DNA from: Onchidella celtica | Taxonomy: Eukaryota; Mollusca; Gastropoda; Systellommatophora; Onchidiidae | NCBI GenBank assembly: GCA_963931925.1 | Contig: OZ007583.1 | Coordinates: 10,762,372-10,826,371 of the forward strand | Reading direction: 5' to 3' | DNA length: 64,000 nucleotides | Part shown: one piece after another, positions 44,713-54,518 of the stretch | How positions within the stretch are numbered: the first letter of the stretch is position 1 | How the letters are laid out: every line of letters starts with the position of its first letter | The notes under the pieces: generated by a model | Databases searched by the model: none | Told to the model about the DNA's origin: nothing | What the model saw: only the letters and a program-made list of their open reading frames with translations | Translations under genes and position numbers: made by a program

Positions 44713-46200
44713 GGGGAAAATCATGATATCAGGTTTGGTCTTTTTTGAGAAAAGTGAAATTCAGAGTTTGAAGACCTCGCTGAGTGATGGGTGCAAAACA
44801 GTGAGTTTTACTTGGCACTAGTTTTAAGTATGTTCATTTATCTTTGAATTAATACATTTTAATAGTATCAAAGAGTATGGATGTTTGATCTGTGGCAACG
44901 GGAAACAAAAACTGTCAAATTGATACCACTGGTTTTCCCCTTTTCTGTTACTTTCATAACAATTTTTGCCTGATTTTGGTGTTGATGGCTTGTAAAATCA
45001 CCATATTAACTTCTAGATTTCATTCATAAGTAAAATAACATGGGTCTATGGGTAAAATTTGATTTTTGTGAATTATATCTGAGGCAAGTGTGGAACAACA
45101 ACCGAATGCAAAACATCCACATAACCTTTACATTCACAAATAAAGAAAAAAAGGCTGCAAGATAATGTGGGCAAGGTTGAGGCAAATATTACTTTGATAT
45201 CACACTATTAGCCATCCATGCATACTTTTGAATTACTTATACTGGAGGGCAGAAAGTTAACCATTAGCAACAAAATGCCCAATTAAAAGATAGGTAAGTC
45301 AGAAAGAGAGGAAGACAAAAACTTGCAGATCAAATTATTGCAAACAATGAGTTCTTTCATTCATCCTCAGAGGAGAGTGCTTTGACTCAGAATCACACTG
45401 GTCAGCAGTTTGATCTGTATGGGGTTGAGCAGTGAAAAACTACAGAGCCTCCACAGAACAAAATTTAATGTCCATTAAAACCTGAAGGTCTGCAAAGTTG
45501 TCTTCACTAATAAGCAACCTTGCAGGGTATAGAGGGACAAGTGGTTGCTGCCTTACAGAACTCCTTATCCCCACAGGCTTTGACACAACAGCTGTCTGAA
45601 AGGATCCATTTCAATGTTCTATCTTTTGGAGGAGCTGTGGATGCGCTTGGGAAAAACAAGATTTCACGGAGGGAAGGAATGGGTATGGGGCAGTAGGCAA
45701 TGTAGTGCTGCTGAATGTGCTTTGCCATATTCAAAAATATCCCCTGCTTCGTCTTCACAACAATGAAGGGTGAAGGAAATGTGCGATAGGTCCGGAACTC
45801 CTGCCCTCTGGAGTTTCAATCCTATTGGCATCACAGGTTTTTCCATTGTGTGCCATATTTACTTACTAACATAGAGCATGGATTCGCTCGTATTTACATG
45901 AATCACCGCTATGAGAGAACGCGGGAAGATTCACATCTTAGGCAAGGCTAATAAACCGGAAATTAAAAAAAATTTGACATCGCTGGTTTTCCCCTGTCCC
46001 TTTCGGTTGGAAATCGAAAAGAGCAGACCTAACAAGGCTGCTGCCAGGACAAAATTACTAATAAAAAATAACAACAACTAATGTCTACCACTCCCTCCTA
46101 AAAACAACAACAACAGCAACAACAAAATTGTCGACCAGCGCTGCACTGTGGCTATGTCGCGTCTTTTCAAGTTGTAACTGGACTGCAATGACACTAATGC
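44713..46200. other. Gene-poor stretch with an unexplained minus frame
   Basis: On the minus strand two overlapping frames (45846-45664 and 45758-45507) read like one Cys-rich protein with a frameshift (KHIQQHYIAYCPIPIPS ... SDSCCVKACGDKEFCKA). I do not recognise a family and see no splice sites; it may be a fragment of a transposon or processed gene. Confidence 0.25.
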
Positions 46201-46204
46201 AAAC

Positions 46205-46592
46205 TTCCCAAGTGGGCAGCGACATAGTCGTCTACTGCGATATATTTCATCTGATACTAATATCGGATATCCTCCGAAAAATATTCTCATGACGTATTTG
46301 TCAAAACATTTTTACAACGTAATGCATACTTGTGAAAATAGGTCGCGGTGACATGACATTTATACTCTGAAAGACATCTTCGTGACATATTTTGTCAAAA
46401 AGTGTATCTATCTGCAACATGCGTATTTGTATTCAAGGACAAAAAATGTATTCATAATTATCTCGTAAACTTTTCCCAGCAACATAGGTCGCAGCGACAT
46501 AGTCGTATTTCATCCTCTGAAAGACATCCTGGTGACATATTTGTCAAGACATTATTTACAGCTGGTTGCATACCGGTATTTATGTGCAAGGC
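46205..46592 (+). repeat. Three degenerate tandem units, about 100-150 bp each
   Basis: Each unit has GTCGCnnnGACAT-like sequence, then a CTCTGAAAGACATCnTnGTG-like block, then GACATATTTGTCAAnACAT-like and GCATACnnGT-like blocks (units near 46205, 46344 and 46488). A related piece with CAGCGACATAGTCGTCAAA is near 48210. Confidence 0.5.
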
Positions 46593-47099
46593 TTTGTTAA
46601 TAATATATTTTTTATGCAAAGAGGAGCTAGCTGCGGAGACGTCAGTGAAGGTAATATGATACCTCTGTTCATGGTTCCCTGATCACAGGGTATGTTTTCA
46701 CCCACAGATTTTGGAATATTTCATGTTTTATACCTACTTTGGATGTAAACAATTTTGTATCTAATAATGCTGCATGCATGTATTGCAACAAGTATGATAT
46801 GAAGCGCACACTTTTTCCACAAATGCTTATTCAAAAGTCATACGCATTTTGAGGTGATGTTATTCATAATTTTGATTTTATAAGGACATAATTATTTATA
46901 CATGTGCCTGGAGAAAGGTCCCAGTTGTCTCAAGTTTTTGATTTTGAGATAAGGGCATATTCTTCCAGAAAATTCAATGCTGAACACGCTGCTTTAAAAT
47001 TTTTTTCCAATATGACACATTTTGTAAGACAGGGGGCAAAAACAAACTTTTGAGAAAAACAGCTTTAACAGCTCTCTCCCATGACAGACATTTTGGATA

Positions 47100-47212
47100 T
47101 TGTTGGGGGAGCGTAGTTTAATTACCAAGGAAAGTAGGGGAACTACTGAGTTGTGTTCACTGCTCAGCTCTAGCTTTCTATGTAAAATACTGCGCTCTCC
47201 TAACAAGATCCA
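47100..47212. mobile_element. Small MITE, inverted relative to the next one
   Basis: GTTGGGGGAGCGTAGT at the left pairs with GCGCTCTCCTAACAAG at the right. The interior (TACTGAGTTGTGTTCACTGC) matches the reverse complement of the interior of 47237-47338. Confidence 0.55.
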
Positions 47213-47236
47213 AAAAACCTCCGACTTGGCTGTTTT

Positions 47237-47338
47237 TAGGGGACCGTGGCATGTTACATGGTAAACTATAGATGAGCAGTGAACGCTACTCAGTATTATC
47301 TCTATAACGGCTTTGTAATTAGTCCACGGTCCCCTAGC
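47237..47338. mobile_element. Small MITE with TAGGGGACCGTGG termini
   Basis: TAGGGGACCGTGG and CCACGGTCCCCTA are exact inverted ends about 100 bp apart. The interior includes GAGCAGTGAACGCTACTCAG, shared in inverse with the neighbour at 47100. TSD not resolved. Confidence 0.65.
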
Positions 47339-47976
47339 AATCACTCCAATATTACTTCCTGAAGACACATGTACAAATAATTAATAAAAAAATATTTAAA
47401 CATAAAATATTCCAAAATCCTTTTCATAATTATGCTATTTAGAAATGGTTAAACTTGTGTTTTCTGCTAGAAGTACATTTCCGACTAGGCACGACTTTTT
47501 CGACCTTTTCACTCCCTAGCTCAAAATAGCCGTGCCGACAACTGGGACCTTTCTTCAGGTGCACACACATATAAATAAAATGAAAGGAAGATCAGTAAAT
47601 AAATAAAAAAAAACGTTCAGTTATTTGAATTCACAATTTCTGAATTTACCTGGGAAAATGCTCTGCAATGATGATAAGAAAGCTGATTCAACATACATTT
47701 ATGGGATATGGCAATCAATTACGAGACACCAGTAGTTATCATTTTATTGTCTGATTTTGCCAGACTTCTCAGTTCAGGCTGGGGCAATAGATGACAATAA
47801 TCCATGGCATTAAATACTCCATTCTCTTTGCTAATAGGATATAAAATTGTGAAAAAATATACATTTTCCCTTACCCCCTCACCTTCCCCTTTTTTTACAT
47901 TAAGAATGTCAATGAAACAAGACAATTATTAATAATATTTCATGGACATATTATGATTACTGAGTCACAGGACAAA

Positions 47977-48010
47977 AAAATCTCTCTCTTTCTCTATCTG
48001 TCTCTCTCTG

Positions 48011-48053
<43 letters not shown>

Positions 48054-48054
48054 T

Positions 48055-48100
<46 letters not shown>

Positions 48101-48108
48101 TCTCTTAC
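47977..48108. repeat. (TC)n microsatellite
   Basis: TC dinucleotides with occasional TCTG, TCTA and TTTC interruptions. Confidence 0.95.
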
Positions 48109-49614
48109 TGTTGTGAACCGTAATAATATAAATTTCAACACCAGTATGTCAGAGAACACCGTGAACTCTCTTCCTGTCTCATAATCTTTCCTCAGCAACA
48201 TACGCCTCAGCGACATAGTCGTCAAACCATGACAGATATTTATCTCATGCATGACTGATAATAGATATGATAAATAAAATTATCTTTTGCATATCGTTCC
48301 AATGACATGTTTTGCTTTTGTAGCATGCAAATTGAGCGTGCTTCTGTATGCGAGGCTAGTTTTGGCAATTATTTTATTTTTCTCTATCTAAACACGGTGT
48401 AAGCCTAGTGGGTGCACAAGCCGACACTTCTGCTGAACATACAAAGCAAAACAGGTAATAGTGACAAAAGATTTAAAGGACATTTTAGTTTTGGTCATAT
48501 TTTAATATAAGGACGGAAATAATTTCAATTTGTCTTTTCTCAGTAAAGTAGCTTAACAAATCAGTATGAATTCAGTAATGTTTACATTAACAAATCAATC
48601 AGTTTCGCTATCTGGCATTACTGTGACTTCGTGTAATTACAGCAGAGTTATCATTAGATCTAGATTTAGATAAATTATATTAAATATACTGCTTACAGTG
48701 CTTGGTGTGGACTTGAACTCGACATTTCACTCCAAAGATGGCATTTATCGTTAACCTCTTTTTTTTTTCGCTAAGGTCTTATTTTGTCAATGTCGTATTA
48801 AAAAATGAGGAGAATTAATTTAATTTTTTTAAGTGAAAAAAGGAGGACAAATCAAGTGACAATTGGTCATCTCACTTTGCCTAGATCTAGCCTGGCTTTT
48901 GTTTAACACAACATTCGTTTATCAGCTGGTTTCTTTTTGCACGTGCAGATGTACATTCTGACTTTGTCAGCGTGCACCACCTTTTCTCGTAAAATCTTAA
49001 TCTTCAACTGAGACAGCAATGGACCTGTAACATCTATGATGTCACATCCCTCTTCTTCCGTCCGTGTAGATTTTGATCTACAACTTCGACTGTTGCGTCT
49101 CCTAAGCCAAACTCCTTCCTAAGTGTCACCACTCAGAAATTGTGCCAAGTAAATACTCTTCTGCACACTTTCTTTTAATTATTTCGGCCTCAACAACAGC
49201 TTATATATATATTATTTTTTTTTTACTCTCACGCTGCATTTACAACAGACGCGAAATTATGTTGCCTGACTGCCATTTTTCATCAACAATGAGTTAGCTT
49301 CAGTAAATAGCCAATGAGAGAGAAACATGCTCCAGGGCTTTGGTCAACAGCCAATGAGACAGCGGCATTCTCAAAGGTTTTTCCAGGCAACTAGGCTAAG
49401 CATGGCCCTGCATTGTTTACATTGTTTTGTATTATGTCGGACAGTCCAGTTCGAATTAGATTTGATGTAAACCGTTCCAGAATGATCTTAAACTGTTGTT
49501 GAGATTATAACCCACACACTGATATTCAATTTCTTTGGTATTGTTGTGGAAAGAAACACATATAAAATATGTATGTCTACCCTAGGAAATAAGTCCCACG
49601 ACAAGCAAAAACGC
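48109..49614. other. Gene-free stretch
   Basis: No convincing frame. A direct repeat of GCCAATGAGA-type sequence occurs near 49312 and 49351 with similar surroundings. Confidence 0.4.
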
Positions 49615-49768
49615 TTTGAAGAATAACCCTTCACCCCGGCACATAGGTGGCCCCAATCGGGTCATCGACACGTCTGTCAGAAATTAGTCTGGCTGGGATC
49701 TGCCCCGAGCTGGAACCGTCGTCTGGGTCGTCATGCCCCATCTAACCATTGCATCGGCTTGTCGGCAT
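49615..49768 (-). mobile_element. Probable tRNA-derived SINE, minus strand
   Basis: On the minus strand an A-box-like GATGCAATGGTTAGATGG is followed after about 30 bases by a weak B box GGTTCCAGCTC and then a body with GACCCGATTGGGGCCACC. It is not like the other SINE in the window. No tail or duplication is defined. Confidence 0.4.
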
Positions 49769-51491
49769 CAGTGTTTTCTGGTATATGTGAATATCTTCGT
49801 AGGATATATACTTTTTGTGTGTGCGTGTTTGTGTCAGCAGAGAGCGACTGTAGTTGGTGCCTGAACCGTTTTGTCTTCGATCGCTTATTTTGTTCCATGT
49901 TGAGTTCCCCTTTAATTTCTCTCCGCTCTTGCTCCTACAATGTGATTCAATCTATAACAATTATTGCAACTATTATGACGATTATAACAACAGCATCATC
50001 AGTCAAATCATGAAGAAGATAAAAAATCGTCACTTAAGATAATTTCAAGAGTACTAAATTGTATAAGTTTTAAGATCAAAATCATTGGAAAAATAATACG
50101 TCAAAAATATACCCAGCTTGGAAATTCAAATTCAAAAGATTTTTTTTTTTTTGGGGGGTAATATTGGCATCTTTGACGGACCATATTGGGCATGATACTT
50201 GATTGCCTTAGCAACTTGTGGCGTGAGGGGGTGTGAGAATTTGTTTCCAATATTCTTGTCACGATTCAGCCTGTTTCCTGGCAGAATTTTATTACTGCAT
50301 GTTAAAAAAAAAAATTAAATTAATTTCAGGTGACCCCTGCATCACGAATACAATCATGTAGACATGGATCTTGCTAAATTGTCCCTCAAAGTAAATGTTA
50401 TCAGTAACTTTGCTTGGACACTAATTAAAGTTACTTTCTAGGTTTTGCCTAATTGGCTACCTTATCCACGAGTTTATTCAAACCCTAAAAGTGACATGGA
50501 AAAAACAAACAACATTAAACACCAACACTGAGTTTAGTTCTTTAACCAATTTCGGGCCAGTTTTGTCTTGCTGGTGACATTAATTACTCAGGGACATCAG
50601 CTGACTTTGAATGTTTGAAAACTAGCATTTTAATACCTGGATGGACATTCAGTCTATCATACAATGATACTTCGTGCAAATATAAGCAAGTGGGTGCTAA
50701 CAAAAAACTGACTGGTACATTTACTGAGGCAGTGATATCCTACTGTCACCAATTAAATTTATTGAGTGGTGATGATGAACTCAGCGTTAATCAGTGTAAC
50801 AATTTTTGCTAAAGAGGTAAAAAAAAAAAAGCATTCTGTTTTTTGTTTTTTTTTACTTTAACAATGCGTAACTTTCAGCTGCACTGCCTTAAAAGTGACG
50901 CCAAGTCCCTGCTTAGTTCTTTCTTGGTACTTCCTTCTGCATTGTCCTGATTCCGGAATACGAGTGCATGCAAGGGTAAACCGAGACCAAATGTATGGTT
51001 AATGACAGTTGTGATAAAACAAAGAGTTTCGCTATAGTCGTAGCAGAGACAGAAACAGCCTGTGGTGCAATATTTGTCGTTGTCTTTCTGTGCACACTGG
51101 AGATGAAAGAAACTGAGAGTATGCGAGAGCATGAGAGTAAAGTACAGCAGACTGAACCAGGATAAGGAATACTTCAGAATTTAAAACAAGACGAGGTGAA
51201 GGGGGATGGGAGGAGGAATGAGGCATGTCATGATAACATGGACAACGGCAAAGATTAAATCTAACAAAAAGACATACAAAGGGAAACAAAATGGGCTGTT
51301 TGTCAAGGAAAAATATATTCAAATATTCCTGGCCTTTGCTCGTATCAGTAGTATTTCTCACTCTCTGATAGGAAAAATAACGATCTGATCCACAACATCA
51401 AAAATTACGCAAGCAACACATGCTCGGTTCTAGCTGCTGTATTGAATGATATGTGATTCCTACAGGTAGACACTGAATCAGATCATTCTTC
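49769..51491. other. Gene-free stretch before element 2
   Basis: Short frames (for example 50615-50812) lack domains or splice context. T and A runs lie near 50140, 50305 and 50820. Confidence 0.4.
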
Positions 51492-52792
51492 TGTCACGAT
51501 TAAGGTTGATGGCCTTGTACGCCACGAGTGTAGAGGGGGTAAACTTAGTAGGGGAAAAGGGGAGTTTAAAGTTGTTGACGAGTATGAAAGCTTACTATCA
51601 CGAGGAAGGTCGGTGGCCTTGTGCGCCACGAGTCTTAGAGGGGGTGAGCTTAGCAGGGGAAAACAAGGTTTTTAACATTGTTGACGAGCGTGAAAAGATA
51701 CACACGTCTCGCTTTAAACTAGTCGCGTGTGCAAAAACATCGGGAGTATAAATGGAGGAAAAGCTCGACACACGTGGTTCCCAAGTTATTCATTCCCAGA
51801 GGAAGACGCAGAGAGAAGCGGTCCGGGCGACAGGTGGAAGGTCGTGCCATGGGGACCAGGGGTGTTATGTATGTGAGGGATCTATCAGATTCCCAAGTTA
51901 TTCATTCCCAGGGGAAGACGCAGAGAGAAGCGGTCCGGGCGACAGGTGGAAGGTCGTGCCAGTGGGGACCAGAAGTGTTAGGTGTGTGAGGGATCTATGA
52001 TGTTCGCATTTATTTCCCAATAAGCAGAATTTATCGGTCCGGGCGACAAGTGGAAGGTCGTTCCATGGGGACCAGAAGTTAAGGAGTCCTGAGGACGGGA
52101 TGGAAACCCTTCGGGAGCTCGTGATCTACGATGGCGGGTGTGAACCGTCTGTGTGCTATTCGTTTGCAGAAGTTAAGGAGTCCTGAGGACGGGATGAAAA
52201 CCCTTCAGGAGCTAGTGATCTACGATGGCGGGTGTGAACCGTCTGTGTGCTATTCGTTTGCAGTTTAAGGAGTCCTGATGACGGGTTGAGAACCCTTCAG
52301 GAGCTAGTGATCTACGATGGCGGTTGTGAACTGTGTTTTCTTATTCGTGTGAAGCCAGGGGCGTCTGTTTCCCCTTTTATCGTTGAAATTAGAGATCTAG
52401 GAAGGATCGTTTGAACTCTGGAGACGTGAAACTGCATCAGCGAGGAGAGCAGCTGTCGACAGAGACTATTGAGTATACATAATTAAGTTTATGGACAAAG
52501 GGGTTAGATCTAGATGTGAGTTGGGGAGTAGAGAATAGCCATGATCCCCAAGAGTGAATTTCCAATATCTCTGTTTTTGTGACTGTGTATTTGATTATCA
52601 TGAGTTGAATGTTTTTGGCATAAGTTTTGTCATGCATTTAGTATTAAATATCGTTTAATTTAAATTTCACTCCATGTGTCCGTTGATCGCTGGTCTGCTT
52701 GCTTGGCTTGTTAGCTGGGTTTGAAAGGAAAAATAAGTTAAGTGCACATCACACATGTGGTCGTGACAATCTTCACGCACGTGATCGTGACA
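51492..52792 (+). mobile_element. 5' LTR of element 2
   Basis: 1301 bp with 8-bp perfect inverted ends (TGTCACGA/TCGTGACA). It holds two 112-bp tandem units starting at TCCCAAGTTATTC (51779 and 51891) plus a degenerate third, and three units of about 90 bp around GGAGTCCTGAGGACGGG (from about 52083). A TATAAAT box is at 51747 and ATTAAA near 52643. Frames across the arrays are not genes. Confidence 0.93.
51747..51753 (+). promoter_or_regulatory. TATA box in the 5' LTR of element 2
   Basis: TATAAAT in the context GGGAGTATAAATGGAGG; the same box is at 57098 in the 3' LTR. It is the likely core promoter of the element. Confidence 0.6.
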
Positions 52793-52794
52793 AT

Positions 52795-52817
52795 TGGGAA
52801 CTCGTCCGGGATTTGAA
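52795..52817 (+). promoter_or_regulatory. Primer binding site (tRNA-Pro-like) of element 2
   Basis: TGGGAACTCGTCCGGGATTT begins two bases after the LTR end. It is complementary to the 3' end of animal tRNA-Pro (CCA plus T-arm side) apart from two positions where AA replaces GG. The match runs past 18 bases into the T loop. Confidence 0.75.
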
Positions 52818-52899
52818 ATTTTATAAACTGTTAGGACGTATATAACTCGTCCGGGATTTGATCTGAAATTGATAGGATCTAACTCGTCCGGGATTTGAA
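52799..52899 (+). repeat. Three tandem copies of the primer-site core
   Basis: AACTCGTCCGGGATTTGA occurs at 52799, 52844 and 52881. Each copy is followed by an AT-rich spacer with partial similarity (GAAATTTTA in copies 1 and 3). Only the first has the TGGG needed to pair with the tRNA CCA end. Confidence 0.9.
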
Positions 52900-52962
52900 A
52901 TTTTAGGACACATACGAATGGTCCAAATTGTAGAAATAGTTTTGTAAGTCAGAGCAGCGGCC

Positions 52963-54516
52963 ATGGAGGTAAATACCTTTCTAACGTCACCAAAACCGGA
53001 GAATTTGTTAACCTTTAAGAAACCGGAGTTGTTGACGATTAGTAAGAGATTAGGACTCGATTATGTGAAAGCTAGCTTAAGAAAAGCAGAAATATCGAGA
53101 TATATTGCTGAATATTATGTGGATGATGATGTGTTCGAAGAAAGCGACCTAGCTCAGTTTGAAACTATGGCATCAGTAACTGAAGTTAATATTGAGTTAC
53201 AGAAAGAGAAGATGCGGATTGAGCTAGAACAGAAAAAGCTAGAGAGAAAGAAAGAGATAGACAGGCGCAGGAGAAAGAAAGAGATAGACAGGAGAAGGCG
53301 CAAGAAAAAGAAAGAGATTGACAGGCGCAGGCGCAGGAGAAAGAAAGAGGAAGACAACATGAGCTAGAGAAAGCCAGATTAGGTATTTTGTATTTGTATT
53401 TGTATTTGTATAACTCTTTAATCCCATTTGGGAAATTTTGCCATTGTGCCATTGCAGCCCAGTTATAACTGGAGCAGGCACGTCGTCGCCACAGTGCAGC
53501 GGGGCGTTTTTTTTTTGGGGGGGGGGAGATGAGGGGGGAGGGGGAGGGACTGGTAGAGATGAATTTAATTTAATTTTGCCCGGGCAGCGGCCTGTTCGGC
53601 CTGCTCTTTACGATTTCCAACTGCCAAGGTATCTTTAACGTGCGCAACGTGCACACGGGCCCTCCGAATTTTTTCGTCCTTATCCGAGAAGACTAGGTAC
53701 TCGATCTAGGTATTACTAGTAGATCACATGAACCTAGTTTCCTGCGAGTAGGGAAGTAAGGTTGGTTCCCCCCTTTAATGAGAGGGAAGTGGATAAATAC
53801 TTCCAACATTTTGAGAAGGTGGCCCTTAGTCTGAACTGGCCCAAACAACATTGGCCATTAATGTTACCAAGTGTAATAAGGGGTAAAGCTCAATAGACCT
53901 TTTTGGCCCTTTCCATGGAAGACGCGGGGAATTATGACCGTGTGAAGGACACGATATTAAAAGCGTATGAATTGGTGCCTGAAGCATATCGGCAAAAGTT
54001 CAGATATTACAAAAAAATTGACAGTCAAACCTATATTGAGTTTGCTCATGAGAAAGAGGTATTTTTTGAGAGATGGTGTTCCTCGGTGGAAATATGTAAA
54101 GATTATGAAAAGCTTAAACAGCTTATATTATTAGAGGATTTCAAAACGGGAATCCATGATGAAGTAAAGACTTACCTAAACGAGAAAGCGACAAAGACGT
54201 TGCAAGATGCCGCTAAACTGGCTGATGAGTTTGCATTAACTCATAAAAGTAGATTTTGGGCTCAGTAGACCTGGTAGAGTTCAGGATAGGAGGTCCTTAA
54301 ATGATACTGCTGGCGATCCGAGGGGAGTCAAGATTGAATTCCCGCGGAGATCCAGTAGTTTCGATGGGAGAAGACCTGGTCCTAGTGGAAAAGATTACCA
54401 TTTCCAGAGAAGAGATTGGAGGAACGAGGGATCAAGATGTAATAACTGTGGGAGATTAGGCCATAGAAGCTGGGATTGTCGTGCCCTTGGGAAAAAGAAG
54501 ACTGGCCCTATAGCTT
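52963..54516 (+). pseudogene. Broken gag of element 2
   Basis: The first frame (52963-53367) starts MEVNTFLTSPKPENLL and has a charged, repeat-like Lys/Arg/Asp segment after residue about 85. It then loses phase. A SINE sits at 53388-53706. Beyond it, another frame carries the gag core (DKYFQHFEKVALSLNWPKQ, then AYELVPEAYRQKFRYYKKI), with an in-frame TAG at 53893 and a further frameshift near 54255. A CCHC knuckle (CNNCGRLGHRSWDC, 54438-54479) is in frame with the protease-integrase ORF. The core resembles SCAN-like gag domains of Gmr1-type elements. Confidence 0.82.
53388..53706 (-). mobile_element. 5'-truncated SINE inserted in gag
   Basis: TAGGTATT flanks it on both sides (53380-53387 and 53707-53714), an 8-bp duplication. 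On the minus strand it has the core CGTTAAAGATACCTTGGCAG and the tail CCCAAATGGGATTAAAGAG followed by TATACAAATACAAAT. The tRNA head of the family (seen at 10122-10193) is missing. A G run and AATTTAATTT lie in the middle. Confidence 0.88.
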
Positions 54517-54518
54517 TT

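Noticed and set aside
51506..52000. Short plus frames repeated at 56830-57339
   Set aside because: They lie within the tandem arrays of the element 2 LTRs.
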